DNA from: Burkholderiales bacterium
GTDB taxonomy: Bacteria > Pseudomonadota > Gammaproteobacteria > Burkholderiales > Casimicrobiaceae
Reading direction: 5' to 3'
Length of the DNA stretch: 64,000 nucleotides
Assembly (NCBI GenBank): GCA_016790165.1
Contig: JAEUPL010000021.1
Span: 1-64,000 of the forward strand
The translations under genes and the position numbers were made by a program. This document shows, one piece after another, positions 34,764 through 44,426 of the stretch (positions within the stretch are counted from its first letter, which is position 1; each line of letters opens with the position of its first letter). Below the pieces are notes generated by a model that saw only the letters and a list, made by a program, of their open reading frames with translations, made no database searches and was not told where the DNA came from.

Positions 34764-35651
34764 GTGAACGCGATCAACGCGACCGCGGTGCCCCTCGCCG
34801 CAGTGGACGCCCCTGCGCGTGGCCGCTGGCCTCAGGGGCAGGCGTTTGACGCACGCTGGTTCCAGATCGCGTTTCTCGCGAGTTTTCTGGTGCTCGGCGC
34901 GCTGGCCCGTGACTTTGCACTCACATGGCAGCAAGTGGCGTTGACGTTCGCCGCCGCGTTGAGCACGCAAGCCTTCTGGCAATGGGCGCTGCAACTGCCC
35001 ACGCGCCGTGGCTGGGCGGGCTACCTCAGTGCCATCGTATCGAGCTTTGGTATCAGCATTCTGGTCCGCGCGGACACTCTCTGGGTGCATCCGCTGCTCG
35101 CGGCGCTCGCGATGTCATCGAAATTCCTGCTCCGCGCCGGGCCGTCCACTTGCCGCAGCCATGTGTTGAATCCTGCAAATTTCGCGGCATTTGCGGCGTG
35201 GGCGTGGATGCCGGGCGCATGGCTTTCGCCAGGGCAGTGGGGATCGGCGTCGCTGGCGGCGCTCTGGTTCATTGCGCTGGGGGGCATCGTCGCCAGCCGC
35301 GTGCAACGACTCGACATCAGCCTGGCCTTGCTGCTGAGCTGGGGCGCGTTGCTTGCCGCTCGCCTGGTCTGGCTCGATTACTCATTCGAGGTCGGCGCGG
35401 CGATGTGGTTGCAGCAAATCAGCAACGGCGCCACGCTGCTGTTCGCGTTCTTCATGATCTCGGATCCCATGACGACGCCGCAGCGACGCGCCGCCCGCAT
35501 CGCGTACGCCGTTGCCGTCGCCGTCGCGGCGTTCGTTTGGCAATGGGGCTTGTACAAGCCGCACGGGCTGATCGTAGCGCTGTTCGCGGCGAGTGTGCTC
35601 GTGCCATTCATCAACTATCGCTGGCCGGCCGCGCGGTTCACTTGGCGGTAA
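34764..35651 (+). CDS. Stand-alone RnfD/NqrB-like integral membrane protein
   Basis: This 295-residue protein with about nine or ten hydrophobic segments resembles subunit D of Rnf/Nqr ion-pumping complexes. The segment NGATLLFAFFMISDPMTTP near residues 217-235 matches the conserved (G)TM-AFF-TDP run of RnfD. The SGAT FMN-attachment motif seen in true RnfD/NqrB is not visible. No rnfA, B, C, E or G lies nearby. It starts with GTG preceded by AGGGG, three bases after the DUF2330 gene. Role is unknown; a transport or redox function with the DUF2330 protein is inferred. Confidence 0.8.
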   Translation: MNAINATAVPLAAVDAPARGRWPQGQAFDARWFQIAFLASFLVLGALARDFALTWQQVALTFAAALSTQAFWQWALQLPTRRGWAGYLSAIVSSFGISILVRADTLWVHPLLAALAMSSKFLLRAGPSTCRSHVLNPANFAAFAAWAWMPGAWLSPGQWGSASLAALWFIALGGIVASRVQRLDISLALLLSWGALLAARLVWLDYSFEVGAAMWLQQISNGATLLFAFFMISDPMTTPQRRAARIAYAVAVAVAAFVWQWGLYKPHGLIVALFAASVLVPFINYRWPAARFTWR

Positions 35652-35678
35652 GGCCCGGCTCCGACCTATACTGGCCTG

Positions 35679-36203
35679 ATGATCACGCCTGATTACTGCC
35701 GCTACTTCGCTCGCTACAACCGCTGGCAAAACGAGTCGCTTTACGCCGCCGCAGCGAAGCTGCCCGACGGCACCCGAAAGCGAAACATGGGCGCGTTTTT
35801 CAAGAGCATTCATGGCACCTTGAACCACCTCCTCGTGGCCGACCGGCTGTGGCTGTCGCGCCTGGATGGCGAACCACACGGTGTGACCGCGCTCGATCTC
35901 GAGCTGTACAGCGATTTCGACGAATTGCGCGCGCAGCGCGCTTTCGCCGACGACCGGCTGGACCGCTACGTCGCCACCCTCACGCCCGCACGACTGGCCA
36001 GCGAGCTCACCTGGCGCCGCATGTCGGACGGCGGAACCGAAGTTACTTCGCGCATAGAGGGCATCTTGCCCCATGTCTTCAACCACCAGACACACCACCG
36101 GGGCCAGGTCACCCCGCTGCTCATGCAGTGCGGCGTTGATCCGGGCGTGACCGACCTACCACGCTTGCCGCCCGATTTCGTCTCGCCGGTTTTTGGCCAA
36201 TGA
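35679..36203 (+). CDS. DinB family metal-binding protein
   Basis: This 174-residue four-helix DinB/YfiT-like protein has metal-binding His residues in HGTLNHLLVADRLWLSRL (near 45-50) and in HVFNHQTHHRGQ (near 131-141). Members are often thiol-S-transferases or maleylpyruvate isomerase-like enzymes, but the substrate is not predictable. TATACT lies six bases before the ATG, with no Shine-Dalgarno. The stop overlaps the next GNAT gene by 4 bp. Confidence 0.9.
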   Translation: MITPDYCRYFARYNRWQNESLYAAAAKLPDGTRKRNMGAFFKSIHGTLNHLLVADRLWLSRLDGEPHGVTALDLELYSDFDELRAQRAFADDRLDRYVATLTPARLASELTWRRMSDGGTEVTSRIEGILPHVFNHQTHHRGQVTPLLMQCGVDPGVTDLPRLPPDFVSPVFGQ

Positions 36204-37042
36204 CTGTCGTTGAATATCCCGATGCGATCCATCTGGCGCGCGAGGTGGAGCCTATCCTGGAACTCGACCCGGCGAACAACACCCATTCGCTCTCGGCGCT
36301 GAAACGCATTTTTGAACACGGCGCCCAGCATGATGAGCGCTTCTACGCGGTCGTCGAAGCCGGCGACCGCGTGGTCGGCTGCGCCGTGCGGGTCGATTCG
36401 AAGAATTTGTTCCTGTCGGTCATGAGCCATGCAGCGGCCGAGCTGCTGGCCGCCCACCTCGCCATTGAACAGATTGAATTGGCCGGCGTGGTGGGCCGCC
36501 GCGACACCGTCATGAGTTTTGTTGAGCGCTATGGTCGCGACTACGAGACCCACGCCAATCTCATGCTGTATCGCCTGGAAGGACAACCCCAATTCGGGCC
36601 CGCACCCGGCATGTCACGTATAGCGACGCAATTGCACTTCGATCAGGTGCTGGCGTGGTATGCCGCCTTCGAGCGGGAAGTCGGCATGATCGCCGTGCCC
36701 ACGCCGCTCAACCGTCGAGTAGAGCGGCGCATCGCCGACGAGCAAGTCGTACTGTGGATGGACCACGGCGAGCCGGTGTCGATGGCGTGCTGCAATGGTC
36801 TCCCGGCCAACTCAGCACGCGTCGGTCCGGTGTACACGCCGCCCAGGCTGCGCGGTCGAGGCTTCGCGCAAGCGGTGACGGCCGCCGCCAGCCTGCACGT
36901 GCAGCGCGACCGCGCGCGAACGGTGTTTCTCTTCACCGACGCGTTGAATCCAGCCAGCAATCGCTGTTACCAGCGCATCGGCTATCAGTACCTCTCAGAT
37001 CACCTGCACCTGCTCTTCACCGGGGATCCCGGTACCAGCTGA
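36200..37042 (+). CDS. GNAT family acetyltransferase (two-domain)
   Basis: This 280-residue protein has a degenerate N-terminal GNAT-like half (residues 1-130) and a C-terminal functional half with the acetyl-CoA loop PRLRGRGFAQAVTAAAS near 214-230. DALNPASNRCYQRIGYQYLSD near 250 resembles FR47-like GNATs. The acceptor is unknown. It is coupled to the DinB gene by an ATGA overlap. Confidence 0.88.
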   Translation: MTVVEYPDAIHLAREVEPILELDPANNTHSLSALKRIFEHGAQHDERFYAVVEAGDRVVGCAVRVDSKNLFLSVMSHAAAELLAAHLAIEQIELAGVVGRRDTVMSFVERYGRDYETHANLMLYRLEGQPQFGPAPGMSRIATQLHFDQVLAWYAAFEREVGMIAVPTPLNRRVERRIADEQVVLWMDHGEPVSMACCNGLPANSARVGPVYTPPRLRGRGFAQAVTAAASLHVQRDRARTVFLFTDALNPASNRCYQRIGYQYLSDHLHLLFTGDPGTS

Positions 37043-37074
37043 GCCGTAGCCCGGCACCCGTCCCTCGATCAGCG

Positions 37075-37677
37075 TTATGGCGCGGGCCGCTTTGCCGCTT
37101 CCCGCGCCCTTTTTACTTGCGCCAGCCACTCGGTCCAGTCCTGCGGCCCCTTCTCGAAGCGCAGTTTCAGATTGCCCAGCACGCCGCCCCACGCCCGGTC
37201 GAAATAGGCGTAGGTCTTATCCCACTCGCCGCCATCGCCCCAACCGAGATGGGTGAGTGTGACCAGGGTGCGCTGCTCCGTCACGGGCGCCAGGCGAACG
37301 ATGACGAACGTACGCTGCTTGCGCGCTTCCGGCAAACTGGGTGGTGCGTTCCAGTCAAATGACAGCATGCGCTTGGGCTGCAAGGCCATGAAACGCATGT
37401 CATCGGCACCCTTCATGCCTGACTCGGCCGAGGGGTCCATGTGGATATGAAATGCGCCCCCGACGCGCGCATCGATCTCGGCATCCGGCGCGAAGAAGCT
37501 GACGATGCCTGCGCGCGTGGTCCACGCCTCCCAGACCGCGTCGACGCTCGCCGGCACCGTGACGGACTTCTCGATTGCCCGCTCCGCCGAGTAAGCAGAC
37601 GCGCTGCAGAACGCCAGCCCCACGGCGCTCGCCGCAATCACCCGGTGCGACACGCCCCCCCCCCGTGAACTCAACAT
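37075..37677 (-). CDS. SRPBCC (AHSA1-like) protein with signal peptide
   Basis: This protein of about 200 residues has an N-terminal hydrophobic signal (RVIAASAVGLAFCSASAYSA) followed by an AHSA1/CalC-like START fold: IEKSVTVPASVDAVWEAWTT, GGAFHIHM, RMLSFDWNAPPSLPEAR and VTLTHLGWGDG. A periplasmic location is unusual for this mostly cytoplasmic family. The second of two adjacent ATGs (37677) was chosen because GGGAG lies six bases upstream. A GTG at 37650 is also possible. Ligand and role are unknown. Confidence 0.82.
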   Translation of the reverse strand: MLSSRGGGVSHRVIAASAVGLAFCSASAYSAERAIEKSVTVPASVDAVWEAWTTRAGIVSFFAPDAEIDARVGGAFHIHMDPSAESGMKGADDMRFMALQPKRMLSFDWNAPPSLPEARKQRTFVIVRLAPVTEQRTLVTLTHLGWGDGGEWDKTYAYFDRAWGGVLGNLKLRFEKGPQDWTEWLAQVKRAREAAKRPAP

Positions 37678-37870
37678 CATCCACTCCCACACTGTCTGCG
37701 AAGCGTCGATTGTCGGCAAATGAACCCGCGAAGGCAACGTCGCACCTGGGTGCCGCGCAGCGCCGGGCTGGATTGAGTCCATCGCGTGGACAGCAGCGAA
37801 TGCAGGAAAATACCGGCTTTCTATCGATGCGCTGCCCCGGCCTGCGGGCGACACGCTGGAAGCCTTTCGT

Positions 37871-39862
37871 ATGACGCTGCCCCGACATCATCTTGAGCTG
37901 CTGGCGCCCGCGCGCGACGCGGAGATCGGCCGCGAGGCCATCCTGCACGGCGCCGATGCGGTGTACATCGGCGGCCCGTCGTTCGGTGCGCGCAACAAGG
38001 CCGAGAACACCGTGGCCGACATCGCCGGGCTCGTCGCGTTCGCGCATCGCTATGGCGCGCGCATCTTCGCCACGGTCAACACCATTCTGCACGACAGTGA
38101 ACTGGAGCTCGCCCGCGCGCTGATTCATCAACTCTACGATGCAGGCGTCGATGCGCTGATCGTGCAGGACATGGGAATTCTCGAACTCGACATCCCGCCG
38201 ATTGCCCTGCACGCCTCGACGCAGTGCGATATCCGCACGGTGGAAAAGGCACAGTTTCTTGGCGAGGTCGGTTTCTCGCAGCTGGTGCTGGCGCGCGAGC
38301 TGACCATTCCCCAAATTCGTGAGATGCGCGCCGCGGTCAGCGCCGACGTGCCGCTGGAATATTTCATTCACGGCGCTCTGTGTGTCGCGTTTTCGGGCAA
38401 CTGCTACATCAGTGAGGCGCACACCGGCCGCAGCGCCAACCGCGGCGGCTGCTCACAGGAGTGCCGCCTGCCCTACACGCTGGAAGACGCGCAGGGCCGG
38501 GTGGTGGCTTTCGACAAGCACCTGCTGTCGATGAAGGACAACAACCAGAGCGCCAACCTGCGCGCGCTGATCGACGCCGGCATTCGCAGCTTCAAAATCG
38601 AGGGCCGCTACAAGGACATGAGCTACGTCAAGAACGTCACGGCTCACTACCGCCAGTTGCTCGACGAGATTCTTGAAGCGCGCCCCGACCTCGCCGCCGC
38701 GTCCCACGGTCGCAGCCGCTTCACCTTTACCCCCGACCCGGACAAGACGTTCAACCGGCAAAGCACGGACTACTTCGCCACCGGGCGCAAAACCGACATC
38801 GGCGCGTTCGATGCCCCGGTTCACGTGGGGCGCACCGTGGGCACGGTCACACGGGTGGCGGCGGACTGGTTTGAAGTGTCACCGCACGAGCCGGAAACGC
38901 GGATGGCGAACGGGGATGGCCTCACTTGGATGCACAAGCGCGAGGTCAAGGGAACTCAGGTCAACGTGGCCACCGCCATCGGCGATGTCTGGCGCGTGTC
39001 GCCGAATCAGGGCCTGCGCGAGCTGGAGGCGGCGGGCCTCAAGCCCGGCGTGGTGCTGAGCCGCAACCGTGACCACGCCTGGGAAAATGCGCTCGGCAAA
39101 AAGTCCGCCGAGCGACGCATCGACGTGGCACTGCGCCTTGAAGAGACGGCGGACGGCTTCGCGCTGCAAGTGCGTGACGAAACGGGAGCCTGCGGCACAG
39201 CAACCGTCGTGTTGCCCCACGAGTCGGCGCAAAGTGCAGATCGCGCAACGGCCACGCTTCGCGACAACCTCGCCAAGCTCGGCACCACGATCTTTTCAGC
39301 CACCGAGATCGACATCGCGTGGACGGCCCCCTGGTTTGTGCCGGCCTCCACCGCCAACGCGCTGCGTCGTGATGCCATTGCCGCACTGGAGGTGGACCGT
39401 GCTGCCCGATTGGCACGATGGACGCGCCGGGCAGCCACCGTGCCGCCCGTCCCCTACCCGGCGACATCGCTGAGCTATCTCGCCAACGTCTATAACCAGG
39501 CCGCGCGTGATTTCTACGCGAAGCACGGCGTCACCATGATCGACGCCGCCTACGAGGCGCATGAAGAAGGAGGAGAGGTGCCGCTGATGGTGACCAAGCA
39601 CTGTCTGCGCTTCTCGTTCAACCTCTGCCCGAAGCAAGCCAAGGGGGTGCAAGGCGTGCAGGGGCAGGTGCGCGCCGAACCGATGACCCTGATCAGCGGC
39701 GGCGACCGCCTCACGCTCAAGTTCGACTGCAAGCCCTGCGAGATGCACGTGATGGGCAAGATGCGCAGCCACATTCTGCGCGCCCCGCCACCGTCCAGCG
39801 TGCCGATCGTCGCGTCGCCGCTGAAGTTTTACGCCAGGCGACCGGCTACTGAAACCGCGTAG
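37871..39862 (+). CDS. rlhA: U32 family protein RlhA-like (23S rRNA C2501 hydroxylation)
   Basis: This 663-residue peptidase-U32 family protein is close in length to E. coli RlhA (653 residues), which hydroxylates C2501 of 23S rRNA. The U32 signature is EYFIHGALCVAFSGNCYISEAHTGRSANRGGCSQECR near residues 161-200, followed by the DUF3656 domain. The family Cys set is visible (C170, the Cys in SGNC, GGC, EC and the C-terminal NLCPKQ / CKPCEMH), consistent with an Fe-S cluster. The start ATG has no clear Shine-Dalgarno. The recQ gene converges on it 13 bp away. Confidence 0.85.
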   Translation: MTLPRHHLELLAPARDAEIGREAILHGADAVYIGGPSFGARNKAENTVADIAGLVAFAHRYGARIFATVNTILHDSELELARALIHQLYDAGVDALIVQDMGILELDIPPIALHASTQCDIRTVEKAQFLGEVGFSQLVLARELTIPQIREMRAAVSADVPLEYFIHGALCVAFSGNCYISEAHTGRSANRGGCSQECRLPYTLEDAQGRVVAFDKHLLSMKDNNQSANLRALIDAGIRSFKIEGRYKDMSYVKNVTAHYRQLLDEILEARPDLAAASHGRSRFTFTPDPDKTFNRQSTDYFATGRKTDIGAFDAPVHVGRTVGTVTRVAADWFEVSPHEPETRMANGDGLTWMHKREVKGTQVNVATAIGDVWRVSPNQGLRELEAAGLKPGVVLSRNRDHAWENALGKKSAERRIDVALRLEETADGFALQVRDETGACGTATVVLPHESAQSADRATATLRDNLAKLGTTIFSATEIDIAWTAPWFVPASTANALRRDAIAALEVDRAARLARWTRRAATVPPVPYPATSLSYLANVYNQAARDFYAKHGVTMIDAAYEAHEEGGEVPLMVTKHCLRFSFNLCPKQAKGVQGVQGQVRAEPMTLISGGDRLTLKFDCKPCEMHVMGKMRSHILRAPPPSSVPIVASPLKFYARRPATETA

Positions 39863-39875
39863 TCGCCCGACCGCA

Positions 39876-41738
39876 CTACCCGTTGACCGCCGCGACAATG
39901 GCGTCGCCGAAGCGCACCAGTTTGTTTTGGCCAATGCCGCTGATGCTGGCCAGTTGTGTTTTGTCCTTGGGGCGGGCGCGCGCGATCTCGCGCAGCACGC
40001 TGTCGTGCAGGATCACGAACGCGGGAACGTTGTCATTGCGCGCGGTGTCGAGTCGCCACGTCTTGAGCCGCTCGTAGAGTGCCTCGTCGGCATCGCTGAG
40101 TTCCGTGCCGTCCGCGGTTCGTGCCTTTGCCTTGCCGCGACTTGCTTTGCCGGACTTCCCGGGTTTGACCGCGAGTTGTTCGCGCAGCATCGCTGGCACC
40201 TCGCCGCGCAGCACCGGGCGTGCGGCCTGCGTGAGATGAAGCGCGCCGTAGGCAGTCACATCAATTTCCGCCCAGCCGTGCGTCACGATCTGACGAAAGA
40301 TGTTGCGCCACGCGTTGTCATCGATCGCTTTGCCAATGCCGAACACCGGCGCGCTCTCGTGCCCGCGCGTTTGCACCTGTGGCGTGGCGTTGCCGCGCAG
40401 CACATCGATCAGGTAGTTCGCGCCATAGCGCTGGCCCGTGCGATAGATGGTCGAGAGCGCCATGCGCACGGGCTCGGTGGCGTCCCAGGTGCGCGGCGGG
40501 CTGAGGCAGGTGTCACAGTTGCCGCAGGCGTAGCCCTCCGGCTTGTACTCGCCGAAGTACGCCAGCACGCGTCCGCGACGGCAGGCGGTGGTTTCGCACA
40601 GTCCGAGAAGTGCGTCGAGCTTGACCCGAGCGGCTCGCTTGAAGTCGTCGTTCGCCTCGCTTTCTTCGATGAAGCGGCGTTGCTGCACCACGTCCTGCAG
40701 GCCGTAGATCATCAGCGCTGCGGCATCCTCACCGTCGCGGCCGGCGCGACCGGTTTCCTGGTAGTAGCTTTCCACGCTCTTCGGCAAATCAAGATGCGCA
40801 ACGAAGCGCACATCGGGCTTGTCGATGCCCATGCCAAACGCGATGGTCGCCACCATCACCAACCCTTCCTCGCGAAGAAAGCGCGACTGGTTACGTCGAC
40901 GCAGCTCCGCGTCCATCCCGGCGTGGTACGGCAGCGCACGCACCATCTCGTCGTTCAGCCACTCGGCCGTGCTTTCTACCTTTCTGCGCGACAGGCAATA
41001 CACGATGCCGGACTCGCCCGCGTGTTCGCGGAGGAAGGCGCGAAGCTGCGCGCGCTCGTCGCTGCGTTCAACAATCAGGTAGCGGATGTTCGGCCGATCA
41101 AAGCTGGAGACGAATTCGCGCGCGGCGTTCAGCCCAAGCCGCGTGCGAATTTCCCGCCGCGTGAGCTCGTCCGCGGTCGCAGTGAGTGCGATGCGCGGAA
41201 TGCCCGGGAAGCGCCCGGCCAGCACGGCGAGTTCGAGGTAGTCTGCACGAAAATCATGCCCCCATTGCGACACGCAGTGCGCCTCGTCGATGGCGAACAG
41301 TGACAGCTTGCCGTCGCCGTGCAACGCGTCCAGCCGGCCTAGAAAGCGATCCATCAACAGTCGCTCCGGTGCCACATAGAGCAGCTTGATTTCGCCGGCC
41401 ATCAACGCACGCTCAACCGAGCGGGCCTCGTCGAGCGTCAGCGACGAGTTGAGAAACGCCGCCGCGATGCCGAGTTCTCGCAGGGCATCCACCTGGTCCT
41501 GCATCAACGCAATCAGCGGCGACACGACGATCGCCACGCCGTCGCGCATCAACGCCGGCACCTGGTAGCAGATCGATTTACCGCCGCCTGTGGGCATCAG
41601 CACCAGCGCATCGCCGCCCTGCCCAACGTGAGCGACGATGTCCGCCTGCGGGCTGCGGAACGCGGGATAGCCGAAGGTGGTTTGAAGGATCGAGAGTGCG
41701 CTGGCGGGCAAAGGGCAACGACGGTGTGCGGGATGCAT
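39876..41738 (-). CDS. recQ: ATP-dependent DNA helicase RecQ
   Basis: This 620-residue 3'-5' helicase has a Walker A motif [15 protein letters not shown] near 47, [14 protein letters not shown] near 144 and motif VI with [11 protein letters not shown] near 325. The RecQ C-terminal zinc domain has [26 protein letters not shown], and an HRDC domain ends the protein ([20 protein letters not shown]). ATG 41738 begins the normal family start. A longer frame starts with GTG at 41846. Divergent from an MFS transporter gene. Confidence 0.95.
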   Translation of the reverse strand: MHPAHRRCPLPASALSILQTTFGYPAFRSPQADIVAHVGQGGDALVLMPTGGGKSICYQVPALMRDGVAIVVSPLIALMQDQVDALRELGIAAAFLNSSLTLDEARSVERALMAGEIKLLYVAPERLLMDRFLGRLDALHGDGKLSLFAIDEAHCVSQWGHDFRADYLELAVLAGRFPGIPRIALTATADELTRREIRTRLGLNAAREFVSSFDRPNIRYLIVERSDERAQLRAFLREHAGESGIVYCLSRRKVESTAEWLNDEMVRALPYHAGMDAELRRRNQSRFLREEGLVMVATIAFGMGIDKPDVRFVAHLDLPKSVESYYQETGRAGRDGEDAAALMIYGLQDVVQQRRFIEESEANDDFKRAARVKLDALLGLCETTACRRGRVLAYFGEYKPEGYACGNCDTCLSPPRTWDATEPVRMALSTIYRTGQRYGANYLIDVLRGNATPQVQTRGHESAPVFGIGKAIDDNAWRNIFRQIVTHGWAEIDVTAYGALHLTQAARPVLRGEVPAMLREQLAVKPGKSGKASRGKAKARTADGTELSDADEALYERLKTWRLDTARNDNVPAFVILHDSVLREIARARPKDKTQLASISGIGQNKLVRFGDAIVAAVNG

Positions 41739-41863
41739 GCATTGTAGGAGCGGGCCACCACGACAATTGAAGCGGCGCAGGAAGCGGATGGCGGCCAGAC
41801 GGTCCGAACGCGGCAGCGAAACGACGTCGCCGCGCACGCGAGTCACGCCCCTAAAATGCTTCG

Positions 41864-43108
41864 GTGTTGTCCCGCCTGTCTGCGCTCGTCGCGCACTTCC
41901 CGCCGTTCCTGCTGCCGCTGATCTTCATCAACCTGACGGGCCATATGGCGTTGTCCGGTGGGCGTGTCGCCGGCTCGCTGTATGTGCTGAAAACCGGTCA
42001 CGCCGAATATCTGGTCGGCGTGTTTATGGCGCTGTTTTCGGCGATTCCGGTGCTCACGTCGCTGTCGATCGGTCGCTGGGTCGACCGCGCCGGCGCGCCG
42101 AAGGTGATGCGCGTCGGAATTTCGTTGGTCCTGCTGGGGGCATGGTTGCCGGTGGTGCATTTGTCCCTGCCCGCGTTGCTGGTCACGGCCGTGACGGTGG
42201 GCTGCGGTTTCAATGTGTTGTCCGTCGCGGCGCAGCATACGGTAGGGCACCTCGTTGCGGACGCCACCCCGGCGCAGCGACTGGCAAACTTTGGCTGGTT
42301 TGCGCTGGGGCATTCGGCGTCGAGCACGTTTGGCCCCTTTTTCGCGGGATTGCTGATCGACGGTTTCGGCTTTCGCGTTGCCTTCGCTGCACTCGCGTGC
42401 TTCGCCTGCGTTGCGGCCTGGGTGGTCTACACGCGTACGCGCGGGCTGCCCGCGCCGCACGCTGACCCGGAAAGCGAAATCGCCACTGACGGAGAGGACG
42501 AAGTTCGCGAAGTGCGGCAACAGCCGAACGTGCTCGACTTGCTGAAACCGCCGGAAATGCGACGCATCTACTGGGTCAATATGGTCATGGCGTCGTCGTG
42601 GGACCTGTTCATCGTGATGCTGCCCGTGCTCGGCGTGCGCCTCGGCTACTCCGCGTCGGTGATCGGCACGGTGTTTTCGCTGTTCGCGGTGGGCACCTTC
42701 GCCGCGCGCGCAACGATGCCCTGGCTCTCGAAGCGGGCCAACGAGTGGCAGATTTTGCGCGCGGCGCTGTGCGTCATCGTGCTCGCCTTCCTGGCGCTGC
42801 CGTGGGCGGTGTTCGCGCCCCTGCTCATGGCGCTGGGCCTGCTGTTCGGCAGCGCGGTGGGCATGAGTCAGCCGAACATGCTTTCGCTACTGCACGCGGC
42901 TTCGCCGCCGGGCCGGGGTGCCGAAGCGGTGGGTTTGCGCTCGGTGCTGAGCAATAGTGTTTCCATCGCGGTGCCACTGGCATTCGGCGTGGCGGTGGTG
43001 CCGCTCGGCGTGTCGGCGCTGCTGGTGATGGGGGCGGCCGTGTTTGCCAGCGGCCTGTATCCGACGCATCAGGGCGTGCTGCGTCGCCGCGACGCGCAGA
43101 GCGTGTAG
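41864..43108 (+). CDS. MFS transporter
   Basis: This 414-residue membrane protein has twelve hydrophobic segments in two halves joined by a hydrophilic loop (residues about 200-225). The MFS motif A between TM2 and TM3 reads [18 protein letters not shown]. The substrate is not predictable. It starts with GTG at 41864, with TAAAAT six bases upstream and no Shine-Dalgarno, a leaderless layout. Divergent from recQ and followed by a PfkB kinase. Confidence 0.88.
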   Translation: MLSRLSALVAHFPPFLLPLIFINLTGHMALSGGRVAGSLYVLKTGHAEYLVGVFMALFSAIPVLTSLSIGRWVDRAGAPKVMRVGISLVLLGAWLPVVHLSLPALLVTAVTVGCGFNVLSVAAQHTVGHLVADATPAQRLANFGWFALGHSASSTFGPFFAGLLIDGFGFRVAFAALACFACVAAWVVYTRTRGLPAPHADPESEIATDGEDEVREVRQQPNVLDLLKPPEMRRIYWVNMVMASSWDLFIVMLPVLGVRLGYSASVIGTVFSLFAVGTFAARATMPWLSKRANEWQILRAALCVIVLAFLALPWAVFAPLLMALGLLFGSAVGMSQPNMLSLLHAASPPGRGAEAVGLRSVLSNSVSIAVPLAFGVAVVPLGVSALLVMGAAVFASGLYPTHQGVLRRRDAQSV

Positions 43109-43210
43109 GACGACAGGCCTCCCGCGACACGCCGGCGGCCACAGCGGGTGGGATTGCGCGACAGCTGCGTCATCGAAAATGTTGGCTATTACCCCGTCGC
43201 CGCTCTCTCG

Positions 43211-44125
43211 ATGAAACCCATTCTCTGCGTCGGCGCGTGCGCCTGGACCACCCTCTTCCGCGTCGGCCACCTGCCGCGCGGTTCAGCCAAGATCATGCCG
43301 GACGAAGCGTTGCAGATCGGTGACGGCATGAGCGCATCGGCCGCCTGCGCTGCAGTGCGGCTGGGTGGGCGGGCGGAATTCTGGGCGCGTGTGGGTGACG
43401 ACGCCAACGGGCGCGCGGCCATTGCTTCGCTGACCGAGGCCGGGCTCGATTGCCGAGCGGTGCGCTTCGTGCCCGGCGTCAAGGGCTCGTTTTGCACGGT
43501 GATTGTCGACGGCGACGGCGAACGCGTCGTCGTTCCGCGCCACGATCCGGGGCTGCCGGACGATCCATCGTGGCTGCCGGTGGATCGCATTGCGAAGGGT
43601 GAGTTCGCCGCGGTTCTGACCGAAGTGCGCTGGCCCGCCGGCGCTGCCGCGGTACTGGATGCCGCGCGCAACGCCGGCCTTCCGGCGATTCTTGACGCCG
43701 AGATCGGCGCACCGGGCGTGCTGGATGACCTCGCGGCGCGTGCGACCCACGTGCTCTACAGCGAAACGGGACTGGCCGCGCACGTGGGCAACGCGCACGG
43801 CGCATTGACCGTGGGCGAGCAACTGGCACGCGCGCAGGCGCTGTTGCCGCATGCGCTCGTGGGCGTGACGCGTGGCGCCGAGGGTTTTTACTGGCTCGAC
43901 GGCGACGGTGCGCTGCAACGCGCCGAGGGGGTTGCGGTGAACGCGGTGGACACGCTGGCCGCTGGCGATGTGTTCCACGGCGCGTATGCGCAGGCACTCG
44001 CGGAGGCGATGACGCCCGCGCAGGCGGGACGCTTCGCCGCCGTGGCGGCGAGCCTGAAGTGCGAGACCTTTGGCGGACGCCGGGGCGCGCCAGACCGCGC
44101 TGCGGTGCTGGCACGGTTGGCCTGA
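43211..44125 (+). CDS. PfkB family sugar kinase
   Basis: This 304-residue ribokinase-like protein starts MKPILCVGACAWTTLF. The first PfkB signature region (GGRAEFWARVGDDANGR) is near residue 56. The catalytic signature near 252 reads DTLAAGDVFHGAYAQAL, where the usual GAGD anion hole is AAGD; the catalytic Asp is kept. The sugar substrate is unknown. The last 19 bp and the stop lie inside a 23-bp repeat shared with 47247-47269. Confidence 0.88.
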   Translation: MKPILCVGACAWTTLFRVGHLPRGSAKIMPDEALQIGDGMSASAACAAVRLGGRAEFWARVGDDANGRAAIASLTEAGLDCRAVRFVPGVKGSFCTVIVDGDGERVVVPRHDPGLPDDPSWLPVDRIAKGEFAAVLTEVRWPAGAAAVLDAARNAGLPAILDAEIGAPGVLDDLAARATHVLYSETGLAAHVGNAHGALTVGEQLARAQALLPHALVGVTRGAEGFYWLDGDGALQRAEGVAVNAVDTLAAGDVFHGAYAQALAEAMTPAQAGRFAAVAASLKCETFGGRRGAPDRAAVLARLA

Positions 44126-44129
44126 ACCG
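44107..44129 (+). repeat. 23-bp dispersed repeat, copy 1 (over the pfkB-type gene end)
   Basis: The 23 bp are identical to 47247-47269, with core GGCACGGTTGGCCTGAACCG. Here the TGA inside the repeat is the stop of the PfkB kinase gene. Weaker similarity continues for about 40 bp downstream in both places. Confidence 0.7.
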
Positions 44130-44208
44130 GAGGCGACCCGACGGGCTGTGCGCAGAGGCGCGCCACGTCCAAGTGACCGCCCCGGTGTTTGGCCCCGATT
44201 GATGAATT

Positions 44209-44306
44209 GTCGACTTGGCAGCAAATCGGACGGTAACGACCGCCCGCTGGTCGTTCCGCGGGGAAAGGTGTTAAGTGGGTTGAGGGTCGCTGCGGCGCGG
44301 GTAGAT
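44209..44306 (+). repeat. 98-bp dispersed repeat, copy A
   Basis: It aligns without gaps to 47663-47760, with about 16 differences by eye. It starts GTCGACTTGGCAG and contains the perfect hairpin AACGACC (44235-44241) / GGTCGTT (44249-44255), identical in both copies. No coding frame is shared. It could be an element end or a structured RNA. Confidence 0.75.
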
Positions 44307-44426
44307 TGCTATCTGCAAGGCCGAGCAGGCTGCTAGACATGATGCTCCGATGCGCTTGCGCCGCGCGATCAATGCTGCTCGGCTCACCGTCTTGCTGTCT
44401 TCTCTCATGTAGCGCTGAAAAGCTAT

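Noticed and set aside
41740..41760. TACAAT just upstream of recQ as a leaderless promoter
   Set aside because: It ends only two bases before the ATG at 41738, so transcription would start inside the gene. No suitable downstream start exists.
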